45,779 nt of DNA from Gammaproteobacteria bacterium (GCA_003696905.1 RFHJ01000175.1:1-45779); one strand, 5' to 3'; positions 7,580 through 18,672 are shown, numbered from the stretch's first letter. Translations and numbers: made by a program. Notes: generated from the letters alone by a model not told the origin.

Positions 7580-9985
7580 TCAGATGATCACCTGACTGAA
7601 ATCGTAGTCCATGGTCTCGAGGGGGTGTTGGATGAAATCACCTTGCAGCAGGTCGGCGCCGGAAGACCAGTGGAGATCTATGGCCCTGGGATCGTCGATG
7701 CCCGAGACGATGACCTTTGTCGACAGCTCGTGTACTTCCGATATGAAGCGGTCGATGGTCTCGTGGTCGGCGGTCAGCAGGGGTGGGGCGACCCGGACGA
7801 AGCGGCATCGAAGGTAGCGGAGCACCTTGAAGGCGGCCGTCTTGTCCGGGAAGCGGGATAGCGAGGCCTGGACGTCCATCTCGCGCAGTTTGCGCAGGTT
7901 GCCCTTGGCGGCTTTGAGGTCTCGGGACACGGAGGAAAGATCGAACTCCAGCACCAGGCCGGTGCCCACCATGCGTCGTTCGCGCAAGGACGCGGACAGC
8001 CATTCCGCATATTCTGGATGGATGATGGCCTCACCGGATTGGGCGACGAACAATCGGAGAGTATGTCGGTTCCCCTCGGAGCGGCGTTTGAGGATGTCCA
8101 ACGCGCGTTCCAGGGTCCAGTGATCCACCTCGAGGGTCAGGCCGGCTTGCTCGGCCTGCTTGCGGAAATCTCGCCGTGTGAGTAGTTCGCCGGCAGGAGT
8201 GGGCAGGCGCACCTGAACATCCCAGGTTTCCATGCCCCGTTCGACCAGATCCAGCATGGGCTGGTACAGGACGACGAACCCGTCTTTTTCGAGGCATCGG
8301 CGAATGGTCTTCGCCAAATCGTCTTCGTTGGCTTCATCGACCGTTCCGTGGCCTCGCGTGGGTTCCAACTCCTCGTCGTAGACGACGGTCTTGCCCGGGC
8401 CCTGTTCCCGTGCGCGCTGTTGCGCTACACGGGCCCGATTTATCAAACTAGCGGGGTCGGTGCGGACACCGTCGGCGAAGGCGATCCCGATGGATACGGT
8501 GAGGGACTGGCCATGGAGACTGGCTCCAAAGGTCTGCCCTGTCACCTTTTCCCTGAGGCGAGAGGCCAGATCGTGTACCAGGTTTTTCGTCGACCGTGCC
8601 GCGATGACGGCAATGGCGTGCTCGTCGAATACCGCAATACTGTCCTCGGGGGACAGCTCATCCGCGAGCGACTGCGCGATCTGGTCGAGAAGACACCTTC
8701 TCGCCTCGGTGTCCAGTTCCACTCCCGCTTCCAGATCCGGCGTAAGGAGCATGACTGCCATGGCGCGGGTATGCATTGGCCCTGTCGCGAGTAGCGCCCC
8801 CAGTCGCTCGGTGAACCGGGTGCGATCGAGGGTGCGTGCACCCAATTCACGGCCTCGACCTGTCCGGCCGCGTCGTTGCGAACGGCGCAGGCGATTCTCT
8901 ACGACGGCGATCAGCTGGCGTGGGCGGATCGGTTTGGTGAGGAAGTCGTCTGCCCCAACGCTCAGGGCATCCACCTGTTTGTCGGAATCCTGCTCACCGG
9001 AAAGAAAGACGACAGGAATATCCACGAACTCGTCATAGCCGCGGATCACGGTCGTGAGTTCTATACCGTTCACTTCGGGCATATAGATATCCATGAGGAT
9101 CAGGTCAGGGCGAAACTCGCGCAGCCGCTCGAGGATGGCCATCGGATCGGTGACCGTAGCGGTTTCCATGCCAGCCTTGGCAAGGATCGATGCCGCGAAC
9201 TCTGCCTGTGCTGCATCGTCTTCCACGATCAACACTCTGTTCGTATCGTGTCCGGTATGCTGTTCGATGAGTGAACGCAGGCGTTCGGTTATCTGCGTAC
9301 TGTCGAACGGCGGCGAGTAGATGGCATCGCCTCCCGCACGAACGGCCTTGACCCGGGTTTCCAGGTCGCCGGTGCTTGCCACATAGACCAGTGGTACATG
9401 CCGATTGTTCTCGCGACGGATCCGTGCCAGCGTCTCGATGACGGGTTCCAGCAGTGGTATGTCCGCCAGGTCGGCGATCAGCGCCGCGGGTGGTGTCGTT
9501 ACCAGATGCCGAGCGGCCTCGCTGGGGTCGGTCAGGTGTTGTACGGACAATCCGCCAGCCCGAAGGGCGTCGACCAGCTGTCCCACTGGTCCTTGGACGT
9601 CGCCCAAGGCCTGGATCGCCTTGGCCGACAGCGGGGCACCGTCGTCTCGTGGCGACGGGGCCGAATCCATTGGCAATTCACCCAGCAAGGCGTCGAAGGT
9701 CTCGCGCTGGGAGGGCGACATCGGTGTCTCCATGCCGACAAAGGAACTCAGGTACACTTCGGCATTGAACGCGGTCTCGGACAGTGCCCTCAACCCTTGC
9801 GCCTCTGCTGCGGTCGCCAGGTCGTGCAGCTGCCGGTGGATTTCTGCAACCCTGTTGCCGTCCCAATGTTCGCGCTGTCTGGCCCACAGTTCGCGTATCT
9901 GCCGGACGATTGCATTGAACTCGGCAGGGGCCGACGTCTGAGATGAACGGGTTGTTTGGGTGTCGTCCAGCTGACTGTCTGACAT
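7580..9985 (-). CDS. REC-GGDEF-EAL protein with degenerate GGDEF and EAL motifs
   Basis: REC domain (VLIVEDDAAQAEFA...LILMDIYMPEVNG...VFLSGEQD...FLTKPIRP); GGDEF position reads FDEHA; EAL position reads VQV; QGDFIQHP resembles the EAL C-terminal motif. Confidence 0.85.
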   Translation of the reverse strand: MSDSQLDDTQTTRSSQTSAPAEFNAIVRQIRELWARQREHWDGNRVAEIHRQLHDLATAAEAQGLRALSETAFNAEVYLSSFVGMETPMSPSQRETFDALLGELPMDSAPSPRDDGAPLSAKAIQALGDVQGPVGQLVDALRAGGLSVQHLTDPSEAARHLVTTPPAALIADLADIPLLEPVIETLARIRRENNRHVPLVYVASTGDLETRVKAVRAGGDAIYSPPFDSTQITERLRSLIEQHTGHDTNRVLIVEDDAAQAEFAASILAKAGMETATVTDPMAILERLREFRPDLILMDIYMPEVNGIELTTVIRGYDEFVDIPVVFLSGEQDSDKQVDALSVGADDFLTKPIRPRQLIAVVENRLRRSQRRGRTGRGRELGARTLDRTRFTERLGALLATGPMHTRAMAVMLLTPDLEAGVELDTEARRCLLDQIAQSLADELSPEDSIAVFDEHAIAVIAARSTKNLVHDLASRLREKVTGQTFGASLHGQSLTVSIGIAFADGVRTDPASLINRARVAQQRAREQGPGKTVVYDEELEPTRGHGTVDEANEDDLAKTIRRCLEKDGFVVLYQPMLDLVERGMETWDVQVRLPTPAGELLTRRDFRKQAEQAGLTLEVDHWTLERALDILKRRSEGNRHTLRLFVAQSGEAIIHPEYAEWLSASLRERRMVGTGLVLEFDLSSVSRDLKAAKGNLRKLREMDVQASLSRFPDKTAAFKVLRYLRCRFVRVAPPLLTADHETIDRFISEVHELSTKVIVSGIDDPRAIDLHWSSGADLLQGDFIQHPLETMDYDFSQVII

Positions 9986-10113
9986 TGAGTGGTCTCGCTC
10001 CTCCTCACGAATGAACAATAGTAACCGCTGTACCCAACAAACGCACAGTCTGCCGACAGACCTGGTGGCAGTCTCGAGGTCATGATGGTTCGTCAGTCAA
10101 AGGGCGAAGGGGC

Positions 10114-12840
10114 GTGACTGGCTCGGCACGCTGGTATAGTTCGGGCCGGCAGAGCGCGGCGCGCTCTGCGGCATGGGGCGAAGTCGCCCGCGAGTCGTTG
10201 CGGCTAGGCATGGATGCTGTCGCGCTCGTGGGTTCGCTGCTGTTGTTGCTCAGCGGGCTCCTGGCCTGGTGGGACGGGAATCATCGGATCCTGCTGACAG
10301 CCAATGCGGGCAGCGGCGCCCTTGCGATCGTGGTCTGGCTCGCCTTCCGGTGGGCCATGTTGCCTCGTACGCGATTGGGACTCTGGCGATTGGGCATCAC
10401 GAGCCTCTGTGGGCTACAGATGCTGGGTTGGGGTCTTTATGGTCTGAGCGCGATGAAACAGGGTGTGGACGTGCAATCCGCGGTTGGCTGGAGCGCCTTC
10501 CTGCTAGCACTCTCTCCGTCATTCTTTTGGTTGCCGGGCTATTTCACCCTGGTGGGCGTCGGGGCGGTTGCCGGTGCGATCACCCTGCCACCGAATCTCC
10601 TTCCGTGGTGGTATGGCGGTGTATCCGTCGGCTTGTTGTGGGGGGGATTGGGGGTTGCGGTCAGCTGGCGCAGTCGAAACCGGCGCCGTGCCGATCTCAC
10701 TCTCAAGAAGACCTGTCATGACTTGCGGGCCTCCCTGACGGAGGCCGTTGCGCGCGCCGGCAGAGCGCAAGATCAAGAGCGGCACTGCAAGGAAGAATTG
10801 GCCCATGTTCGTCAGTTGGCGGAGGAGGCGGGGCGTGCCAAGACGGAGTTTCTGGCAACAATCAGCCACGAGATCCGCACACCGCTGAACGGCATTCTGC
10901 CGATTCTCGAACTGTTGCGAGAGACCGACCTGGATCCGGAACAGCAGCGCCAGGTGCACACCGCCCTTTCCTCGTCGCGGCACCTGTTGCGGATTATTAA
11001 CGACATCCTCGATTACGCGCGCGCGGAGTCAGGCAAACTGCAGCTCGAGAGCATAGAGTTGGCTCCCCGGGAGCTGGTCCAGGACGTTCTTGACCTGATG
11101 GCGGGCAACGCCCAGCGCAAGGGACTGAGGCTGAAACTCGAGATCGACGAAAGTGTCCCCGAGCGGGTGCGGGGTGACCCCATCCGTTTGCGCCAGATTC
11201 TCGCCAATCTGGTAAGCAATGCCATCAAGTTCACCGAGCACGGGGAGGTCGCGGTCAGGGTTGAGCGCCAACGCGTAGGACGGCGCGAGGTGGAACTGCG
11301 CTTCAGTGTCATCGACACTGGTATTGGCCTGTCGCACGAGGCGGCAGGACAGTTGTTCGAGTCTTTCCGTCAGGCGGATGCCTCGACCACACGCAAGCAT
11401 GGTGGCACTGGCCTTGGTCTGGCCATATGCCGCCGTTTGGTCGAACTGATGGGCGGTACCATTGGAGTGCGTTCGCGTCTTGGGTTGGGATCGACCTTCT
11501 GGTTCGTGGTGCCCCTGCGTCGATCCCGCCATGAACTGCCCGATAGTCGGAAATCGCTGGAGGGCCTGCGTTTGCTGGCCTGTGTTTCCGATGCTCGGAA
11601 GGTCGCCGAATTGATCTCCTCGCTGACAAGCTGGGGGGTCAAACATGAATTGGTGCAACCGGCCGAACTCACGGGAAGGCTGCTGGAAACCGCGCGCCTG
11701 GGCTCCAGCTGGGCCTTTGAGGTGCTGCTGATCGATGTCGGGGACGACCAGCGCCGACTGATCTCCCTGCTCAGGAAGATCCGTGAAGAGCCGTCCTTGC
11801 AAGGCCTAGAGATCATCGTGGCAACCGGTGCGGACTACAGCGGACGCCGCCTCGAAAGCGAGTTTGCAGTCCATACGCTGGGTGGCGATATGCGACCGCA
11901 ATCGTTGCAGGCCTTGCTGCATCGGCTCTTCGACGTGGATACCGCGGGGGGCGAAGAGGCATTGCATCGCCTCGAACTGTATGACGATCTGGACCTGGAT
12001 CAGGGATGGGGGGTGCAGGCGACGGCAGGTACATGGGCCCAGGGTCGTGTCGCAGGTGCGGGTCGGCGGGTATTGTTGGTGGAAGACAACCCCGTCAATG
12101 CAGGAGTGGTGCAAAAGGCCCTGGAACGCCTGGGTTTTGCGTGCGAACTGGCGGAGAACGGTGCGTCTGCGCTCGACCGTTTGCGGATGGCTGTCTTCGA
12201 CCTCGTATTGATGGATTGTCAGATGCCAGTCATGGATGGCTATGAGGCCACCCGAAACTGGCGTCGACATGAGGCCAGGACAGGGGGCCATCTGCCCATT
12301 ATCGCCATGACCGCCAATGCCATGCATGGGGACCGGGAGAAATGCCTCGCCGCGGGGATGGACGATTATCTCGCCAAGCCGGTGAACCTTCGAGAACTGT
12401 CCGTTACCCTGGAGCGCTGGACGCAAAGGGGAGGCGGGGTCGACGGAAACGAGGCCAGGCGCGCCGATCCCATGGCCGAGGACGAAATACTGGACGGCGA
12501 CGTTCTACAAGAGTTGCGCGAGGTGATGGGAGAAGATTTCGCCAATCTGTTGCATACCTACCTGGAGACTTCGCCAGCACTGGTGCAGGCACTGTCCGAG
12601 GCCGTTGCATCGAGGGATACGCAGGCCATGATCATTCCTGCTCATTCGCTCAAATCCAGCAGCGGGAACATGGGGGCTGCCCGTTTGTCGGTGGTCGCCC
12701 GCGAGCTGGAAGTGGCGGCCCGGGAGGGACGTGTCGATGACGCGCTGGCGGCGTGGAATCGATTGCCGTCGTTGTATGAGGCCAGCTGCGAGGCGCTGAA
12801 GAAGGTCCTGGCGCAGACTCAGAGGATCTCGGACGCATAG
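10114..12840 (+). CDS. Hybrid sensor histidine kinase (TM-HisKA-HATPase-REC-Hpt, BarA-like)
   Basis: GTG start; [50 protein letters not shown]...[15 protein letters not shown], Hpt [13 protein letters not shown]. Confidence 0.93.
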   Translation: MTGSARWYSSGRQSAARSAAWGEVARESLRLGMDAVALVGSLLLLLSGLLAWWDGNHRILLTANAGSGALAIVVWLAFRWAMLPRTRLGLWRLGITSLCGLQMLGWGLYGLSAMKQGVDVQSAVGWSAFLLALSPSFFWLPGYFTLVGVGAVAGAITLPPNLLPWWYGGVSVGLLWGGLGVAVSWRSRNRRRADLTLKKTCHDLRASLTEAVARAGRAQDQERHCKEELAHVRQLAEEAGRAKTEFLATISHEIRTPLNGILPILELLRETDLDPEQQRQVHTALSSSRHLLRIINDILDYARAESGKLQLESIELAPRELVQDVLDLMAGNAQRKGLRLKLEIDESVPERVRGDPIRLRQILANLVSNAIKFTEHGEVAVRVERQRVGRREVELRFSVIDTGIGLSHEAAGQLFESFRQADASTTRKHGGTGLGLAICRRLVELMGGTIGVRSRLGLGSTFWFVVPLRRSRHELPDSRKSLEGLRLLACVSDARKVAELISSLTSWGVKHELVQPAELTGRLLETARLGSSWAFEVLLIDVGDDQRRLISLLRKIREEPSLQGLEIIVATGADYSGRRLESEFAVHTLGGDMRPQSLQALLHRLFDVDTAGGEEALHRLELYDDLDLDQGWGVQATAGTWAQGRVAGAGRRVLLVEDNPVNAGVVQKALERLGFACELAENGASALDRLRMAVFDLVLMDCQMPVMDGYEATRNWRRHEARTGGHLPIIAMTANAMHGDREKCLAAGMDDYLAKPVNLRELSVTLERWTQRGGGVDGNEARRADPMAEDEILDGDVLQELREVMGEDFANLLHTYLETSPALVQALSEAVASRDTQAMIIPAHSLKSSSGNMGAARLSVVARELEVAAREGRVDDALAAWNRLPSLYEASCEALKKVLAQTQRISDA

Positions 12841-14234
12841 TCCGAGAGTCGCGAACGTTCCCCCCGCAGCAGGGTGATATGGCCGCTGTGCGGCCAGTTC
12901 TTGAAGCGGTCGACCACATAGGTCAGGCCGGATGTGGTTTCGGTCAGGTAGGGGGTGTCGATCTGGGCAAGGTTGCCGAGGCAGACGACCTTGGTGCCCG
13001 GTCCGGCGCGGGTGATCAGGGTCTTCATCTGTTTCGGTGTCAGATTCTGCGCTTCGTCCAGAATGATGTATTTGTCCAGAAAGGTTCGACCGCGCATGAA
13101 GTTCAGCGATTGGATGCGAATCTTGGAACGCAGCAATTCATCCGTGGCGGCCCGGCCCCAGTCGCCACCGCTGGTCTGGGTGAGGACCTCGAGGTTATCC
13201 GTCAGCGCCCCCATCCAGGGTGTCATCTTCTCTTCCTCGGTACCGGGCAGGAAGCCGATGTCCTCGCCCACCGGCACCGTGACCCGGGTCATGATGATCT
13301 CGCGATAGCGGTTGCTGTCGAGTACCTGGGAAAGCCCGGCAGCGAGGGTCAAGAGGGTCTTGCCGGTGCCGGCGGTCCCCAACAGGGTGACGAAATCCAC
13401 CTCCGGGTCCATCAACAGGTTGAGGGCGAAGTTCTGCTCGCGGTTCAGGGCGTTGATACCCCACACCGAATGCTTGCTCGAGCGATAGTCGGCAATCCAT
13501 TCGATGATGGCATCCTCGCCTTCCTTGCGGCGGACGATCGCCTCGAAGGGTTGCTCGCCCTCCTGATAGACCAGCTGGTTGATATACCACTCACGGGTGT
13601 CCGGCCCCGATACCCGGTAGAAGGTCCGTCCCTCTTCCTGCCAGGACGCCATGTCCTTGGAATGGCGATCCCAGAAGTCGGGTCCCAGTTCCGTCTGTCC
13701 ACTGTAGAGCAGGTCCAGGTCGTCCAGTGCCTGGTCGTTGTGATAGTCCTCGGCCACCAGGCCGACCACCGCGGCCTTGATGCGCAGGTTGATATCCTTG
13801 GAAACGAGGATGACCTGCCGGTCGTTGGCCATTTCCTTGAGGGCGAGGGCGGTACCCAGGATATTGTTGTCCGGCACGTTGCCGGGGAGTGAGTCCGGCA
13901 GCTGGGCGGGTTGCAGATGGGTCTGGAAGAAGAGATGGCCGAGCTCGGCCTCCTGGTGTGGGGTCTCGACATTGCGTGCGCCGGCAAGGGGCAGCCCAGA
14001 GCTGATCTGTGCCGGCGTGCCACGACTCATCAGATCGGCCAGGAAGCGGCTCACCTGACGGACGTTGCGGGCCACTTCCGAGGTGCCCTTCTTAGCCCGG
14101 TCGAGTTCCTCCAGGACCACCATGGGCAGGAAGATGTCGTGTTCGGCGAAGCGGAACAGCGCGGTGGGGTCGTGCATCAACACATTGGTGTCGAGGACGA
14201 ACAGTTTCTTGGTGGTGCGCGACTTGAGTCCCAT
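12819..14234 (-). CDS. PIN domain-containing PhoH family ATPase
   Basis: KLFVLDTNVLMHDPTALFRF PIN N-terminus and LLGTAGTGKTLLTLAAGL...FIILDEAQN-type PhoH C-terminus; start MGLKSRTTKK at 14234. Confidence 0.92.
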   Translation of the reverse strand: MGLKSRTTKKLFVLDTNVLMHDPTALFRFAEHDIFLPMVVLEELDRAKKGTSEVARNVRQVSRFLADLMSRGTPAQISSGLPLAGARNVETPHQEAELGHLFFQTHLQPAQLPDSLPGNVPDNNILGTALALKEMANDRQVILVSKDINLRIKAAVVGLVAEDYHNDQALDDLDLLYSGQTELGPDFWDRHSKDMASWQEEGRTFYRVSGPDTREWYINQLVYQEGEQPFEAIVRRKEGEDAIIEWIADYRSSKHSVWGINALNREQNFALNLLMDPEVDFVTLLGTAGTGKTLLTLAAGLSQVLDSNRYREIIMTRVTVPVGEDIGFLPGTEEEKMTPWMGALTDNLEVLTQTSGGDWGRAATDELLRSKIRIQSLNFMRGRTFLDKYIILDEAQNLTPKQMKTLITRAGPGTKVVCLGNLAQIDTPYLTETTSGLTYVVDRFKNWPHSGHITLLRGERSRLSDYASEIL

Positions 14235-14239
14235 GGAGG

Positions 14240-14713
14240 CTATGAGTTCTTCAGGGCCTTGACTGCCTCGAGCACCGCTTCGACATGGCCCTTGACCTTG
14301 ACTCCCCGCCACTCGCGGCGCAGGACGCCCTCGGCGTCGATCAGGAAGGTGCTGCGCTCGATACCCCGCACCTGCCTGCCATACATGTTCTTCAGCTTGA
14401 TCACCTCGAAGGCATTGCACAGCACCTCATCCGGATCGGCGATCAGGTCGAAGGGGAAGTGGTACTTCGCCTTGAAGTTCTCTTGGGCCTTGAGGCTGTC
14501 GCGCGAGGCGCCGAGGATACGGCAGGATTGGCGCCGGAATTTGTTGATGTGCTCCGCGAAGTCCTTGCCTTCCTGGGTGCAGCCGGGAGTGTTTGCCTTG
14601 GGGTAGAAGTAGAGCACCAACGGCTTGCCCCGATAGTCGGAGAGGCGGGCATGCCGGTCGCCGGTGAGATGGATCTCGATGTCGGGTACGGGTTTGCCTA
14701 CTTCGACGGACAT
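14240..14713 (-). CDS. bcp: Peroxiredoxin, BCP/PrxQ type
   Basis: YFYPKANTPGCTQEGKDF peroxidatic Cys motif, 157 aa. Confidence 0.92.
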   Translation of the reverse strand: MSVEVGKPVPDIEIHLTGDRHARLSDYRGKPLVLYFYPKANTPGCTQEGKDFAEHINKFRRQSCRILGASRDSLKAQENFKAKYHFPFDLIADPDEVLCNAFEVIKLKNMYGRQVRGIERSTFLIDAEGVLRREWRGVKVKGHVEAVLEAVKALKNS

Positions 14714-14751
14714 GATTTTGCTCCTCGGGTCACAGGGGGCGGGTGGGAGAA

Positions 14752-15291
14752 TCAGCCCTTGACGGGTTCCAGCACGGCATCCAGATTGAGCTGATCACAG
14801 AAGTCCATGAACTCCTCGCGCAGGGCAGCGATGTGTACATTGGCGGGGATGCCGACGGTCATACGCACCGCGAACATGGGGGCGCCGGTGTGCGCGGCCG
14901 CATAGCTGCTGGTGGTCATGTCTTCGATATTGATGTTGCGTGCGGAGAAGAAGGCCGCGAGATTGTGCACGATGCCCGGTTGATCGAGGGCGACCACATC
15001 GACCCCATAGGGCAGCAGCGGCTGCGCCGTCTCGCTGGGTTCGGTGCGATCGGCCACGATGGTCAGGCCGAGTTCCTTCTCCAACTCCGGCAACTGACCT
15101 TCCAGGCGGGCCAGTTTGTCCCAGGGTGCCTCGATGGCCATGAGAATCGCGAAATCGCCGCTCAACACGGCCATGCGGGTATCGAGGATGTTGCATTCGG
15201 CATCCAATATGGCGCGGGTGAGGCGGTCGACGATGCCCGGTCTGTCCTTACCCAGCGCCGAGATGACCAAGTGGTTCTTCTTGCTCGGCAT
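14752..15291 (-). CDS. gcvR: Glycine cleavage system transcriptional repressor (two ACT domains)
   Basis: MPSKKNHLVISALGKDRPGIVDRLTRAILDAECNILDTRMAVLSGDFAILM; next to bcp. The start at 15291 replaces the ORF-track start. Confidence 0.85.
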   Translation of the reverse strand: MPSKKNHLVISALGKDRPGIVDRLTRAILDAECNILDTRMAVLSGDFAILMAIEAPWDKLARLEGQLPELEKELGLTIVADRTEPSETAQPLLPYGVDVVALDQPGIVHNLAAFFSARNINIEDMTTSSYAAAHTGAPMFAVRMTVGIPANVHIAALREEFMDFCDQLNLDAVLEPVKG

Positions 15292-15344
15292 GCGTTTATC
15301 CGTGAAGTGGCTGACTGCGCCCAGTTTACTGTGCCCGACCCGCG

Positions 15345-16433
15345 CTAGTCGATCACCACGTTGCGCAGCGCCTCGGCGGCGTCTTCCGGGCTCACCGTGC
15401 TGACGAACAGCCCGGAGCCCAGTTCGAAGCCGGTGGGAATGCTGGTGCGGGGGCAGATCTCCAGATGCCAGTGGTAGCTCTCGCCACAGTTCTCGTAGTC
15501 GTCGCCATGAGGCAGGGAATGGAGGAAGAAGTTGAATTGCACTCCGCCCACGACCTTGTCGAGGCGGGCCATGGTGCGTCGCAACACCCGCGCAAAGTCC
15601 TGCAGATCGGCCTCGCCGGCCTGCAGGAAATCGGCCTCGTGGCGCAGCGGCAGGATATGGATCTCCCATTCGAAGCGACTGGCAAAGGGCTTGATGGCGA
15701 CGAAACGTTCACCGCGCTCGATCACGTACTGTCCCACATTGATCTTGCGCCTGATCTGACCGGTGTCGCGTTCGTAGATGGTCGCCTCGAAGGTCAGCGC
15801 CTCGTCGATCAAGGAACAGAAGATGCACTGATTGAATTTGGCATGGTGGGCGCGACTATGGGTGACCTCGTTCTGCACGTTCTCGGGTACCACCGGCATG
15901 GCGATGATCTGGCTGTGGGTGTGGGGGATGCTGGCGCCGGCGGCGGGACCGAAGTTCTTGAATACCAATACGTACTTGAGTCGTGGGTCGGCGGCATACA
16001 GTTCGCCCATGCGCGCCTGAAAGGTGCGGAACAGATGATACAGATGGTCCTCGCTCATCTCGTGGATGATGATGCCGTGATGGGGATGGTCGATGACGAC
16101 CTCGTGGCGGCCATAGCCGTCGATCACCTGCTGCAGGCCGAAGGCCATGCTATTGGCCGGGCTGTCGTCACCCAGCACCGGATAGAGGTTGGGCACGATG
16201 CGGATTTCCCAGTCGCCGCTCTGTGGCCAGCGGCTGATCTCCGGCGGCGTGCGATCCTCGTTGCCCCGGCAGAAGGGGCAGGTATCGACATGCGCACGGG
16301 TGTCGCGTTCGATACGCTCCTCGGCCTTCTTCGGACGCATGCCCCGTGCGGTCGCCACCAGTACCGATTCGGTGGGTACGATGGGATTGATTCGGATCTC
16401 TCGTACCCCTTTGCCTTGCTGTTCTCCGGCCAT
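15345..16433 (-). CDS. galT: Galactose-1-phosphate uridylyltransferase
   Basis: CPFCRGNEDRTPPE, HTHSQIIAMPVVP and HWHLEICPR motifs. Confidence 0.9.
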   Translation of the reverse strand: MAGEQQGKGVREIRINPIVPTESVLVATARGMRPKKAEERIERDTRAHVDTCPFCRGNEDRTPPEISRWPQSGDWEIRIVPNLYPVLGDDSPANSMAFGLQQVIDGYGRHEVVIDHPHHGIIIHEMSEDHLYHLFRTFQARMGELYAADPRLKYVLVFKNFGPAAGASIPHTHSQIIAMPVVPENVQNEVTHSRAHHAKFNQCIFCSLIDEALTFEATIYERDTGQIRRKINVGQYVIERGERFVAIKPFASRFEWEIHILPLRHEADFLQAGEADLQDFARVLRRTMARLDKVVGGVQFNFFLHSLPHGDDYENCGESYHWHLEICPRTSIPTGFELGSGLFVSTVSPEDAAEALRNVVID

Positions 16434-16621
16434 CTCTCTCTCCGTCCGCTCGCCCATGAAGGGGGATTTCTAGCACGCCTGGCGGGACGACAAGATTGGT
16501 GTTTCGTATGAGGGCATTATTGGACCTGCTGGCCGGTCTGCCGGTCATTGGTCGGCCCTTATGCTGTACTCTGTGGTTCAATAGGGATTCGATTTCACCG
16601 ACAACGATGAAAGGAGGGCGT

Positions 16622-17050
16622 ATGGCGATCTGGGTGCTGGTTGCAGACGCTGCACGGGCGCGGTTGTTCAAGGCCGTCAAACGGAATGGGCCGCTGGAGG
16701 AACTTCGGGACTGGGCGCATCCCGAGTCTCGCCTGCACGAGGGCGATCTGGTGACCGATGGCGACGGTACCAACAATGGGCCGGGCGGGCACCATGGGGT
16801 AGCGGCCGACCCGGTACACAAGGTGGCGGAGGCGGAGCGATTTGCCATCGAGCTGGTCAAGGACATCGAGGCCAAGCGAGCCAGCGGCGAGTTCTCACGC
16901 ATCTATCTGGTGGCTCCGCCGAAGTTCCTGGGGCTGTTCCGTAAACATGCCTCCAAGGAGCTGCTGGAAAAGGTCTCCGGCGAGGTCGACAAGGATCTGA
17001 CCACCCACGCCCCGGACGATATACGCAAGCAGTTGCCCCAGTACCTGTGA
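16622..17050 (+). CDS. Host attachment family protein
   Basis: MAIWVLVADAARARLFKA...YLVAPPKFLGLFRKHASKELLEKVSGEVDKDLT; SD AAGGAGG. Confidence 0.8.
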   Translation: MAIWVLVADAARARLFKAVKRNGPLEELRDWAHPESRLHEGDLVTDGDGTNNGPGGHHGVAADPVHKVAEAERFAIELVKDIEAKRASGEFSRIYLVAPPKFLGLFRKHASKELLEKVSGEVDKDLTTHAPDDIRKQLPQYL

Positions 17051-17844
17051 GTAGCATGACCTCCACCCCCCGGGTGGCCGCCCGTGCCGTCGACCATGGA
17101 GCGGGTGCTCTGTCGTTGCAATTGGGCAGCTGCTCGCCCGCGCAACGCCGGCGACTGGCTGCTGACCTGGTGGTACGCCATGGCCGAGTCGATTCGCCAT
17201 TTGGCCCGGCGTTGCTGGGATTCTCGGACGAAGGAATCTGTCTGCTCCATTTTCCGCGACCGGCAGCGCAAGACGCGGCCATCATCGCGCATTATCTGCC
17301 CGGCGCCCGGTATCGTCCCGACGCCGTCGGTGCGCGCCAACAGGCCATGGGACTGTTCGAGCTGTCTCCCAGCCGACCCATCGTCGCCTGGGCCTGGGGC
17401 AGTCCTTTTCAGGTGGAGGTCTGGCGCGAGCTGGCGTCGCTGCCACCGGGAGCGGTCCTGAGTTATGCCGAGCTGGCCACCCGTGTCGGGCGACCGCGCG
17501 CGGCGCGCGCGGTGGGTACGGCCATGGCGCGCAATCCGCTGGCCTGGCTGGTGCCATGCCACCGGGTGGTGCGCAGCGACGGGAATCCAGGGCTCTACCA
17601 GGGAGGGAATGAACGCAAGGTCGCCATGCTGGCCTGGGAGAGGGAGCGGGTGGGGGACAGCGTTCGGCTGCAGACCAGGCCCTCAGATCAGCTGCTGAGC
17701 GGCCAGGACCCACAGGGGGATGGCGAGGAAGGCGACCAGCGTCTGCAGGGTCACGATGTTCGCCATCAGGGCGGCATCGCCGCCGAGTTGCCGCGCCAGG
17801 ATGAAGGAAGCGGTGGCCGTGGGCAGTGTCGAGAACAGCAGTAA
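17047..17844 (+). CDS. Methylated-DNA--[protein]-cysteine S-methyltransferase with C-terminal read-through extension
   Basis: Active-site motif NPLAWLVPCHRVVRSDG and YAELATRVGRPRAARAVG; overlaps the preceding stop (GTGA). Confidence 0.85.
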   Translation: MSSMTSTPRVAARAVDHGAGALSLQLGSCSPAQRRRLAADLVVRHGRVDSPFGPALLGFSDEGICLLHFPRPAAQDAAIIAHYLPGARYRPDAVGARQQAMGLFELSPSRPIVAWAWGSPFQVEVWRELASLPPGAVLSYAELATRVGRPRAARAVGTAMARNPLAWLVPCHRVVRSDGNPGLYQGGNERKVAMLAWERERVGDSVRLQTRPSDQLLSGQDPQGDGEEGDQRLQGHDVRHQGGIAAELPRQDEGSGGRGQCREQQ

Positions 17845-18672
17845 TACCTCAGCGGTGGGGCGCGGTAGCGCCAGGGCCTCGAGCGCAACCAGCAACAGCA
17901 GCGGCATGACCGCAAAGCGCATGATGGTGGCGGCAAGCAGTTCACGGCCCGTGCCGCCCAGGGCGCGCAGGTCCAATGCCACGCCCACCGCGAGCAGTCC
18001 CATGGGCAAGGCCGCCGATCCCAACAGCCCCAAGGTGCTGGCGCTCCAGCCCGGCAGGCCGACGCGGGTACGGTTCAGTGCAATGCCGATGAGACAACCC
18101 AGGATCAAGGGGTTGCGCAGCAGGGAGCGGATCAGGGGGCCAGGACCGGCCCGGTGCAGCGTCAGGTGAAAGGCGGACACGCACAGCAGGTTGATCACGG
18201 GGATCAACAGCGCCATGGCGATGGCCGCGATCACCAGGCCGGGGTCGCCATAGAGGGCATCTACCGCCGCCAGGCCGATGTAGGTATTGAAACGGATGCT
18301 TCCCTGATAGACCGAGGTGAAGGCCGGGCCTTGCCGGGCCACCCAGTGACGCGCGACAAACAGGAGCAGGGTGCCGGCACCCAGCATCCACATCAGGGCG
18401 CCGAGGATCGGCAGCAGGGGCGTTCCGCCCACGTCCGCGATCGCCAGCTTGTGAACCAGCAGCGCCGGGAACAGCACGTAATAGATCAGTCGCTCTGCGC
18501 CCGGCCAGAAGGCGTCACCGGGGAAGCCGATGCGGCGCAGCAGGACTCCGAGCAGGATCAGCAGAAAGACCGGACCCAGAGAGGCGCTGATAGCGTGCAA
18601 GGATTCCCTCCCAACAGTGGTTTTCAGCGCATGCTCGGCTCCTTCAGCGGGCAGGTCAATTCGATCTTTCAA
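17683..18672 (-). CDS. AEC family transporter (auxin efflux carrier-like)
   Basis: About 320 aa, ten TM-like segments, LLILLGVLLRRIGF N-terminus; N-terminal start uncertain. Confidence 0.85.
   Translation of the reverse strand: MKDRIDLPAEGAEHALKTTVGRESLHAISASLGPVFLLILLGVLLRRIGFPGDAFWPGAERLIYYVLFPALLVHKLAIADVGGTPLLPILGALMWMLGAGTLLLFVARHWVARQGPAFTSVYQGSIRFNTYIGLAAVDALYGDPGLVIAAIAMALLIPVINLLCVSAFHLTLHRAGPGPLIRSLLRNPLILGCLIGIALNRTRVGLPGWSASTLGLLGSAALPMGLLAVGVALDLRALGGTGRELLAATIMRFAVMPLLLLVALEALALPRPTAEVLLLFSTLPTATASFILARQLGGDAALMANIVTLQTLVAFLAIPLWVLAAQQLI

Noticed and set aside
12879-13892. 337-aa plus-strand ORF opposite phoH
   Set aside because: Antisense shadow of the PIN-PhoH gene.
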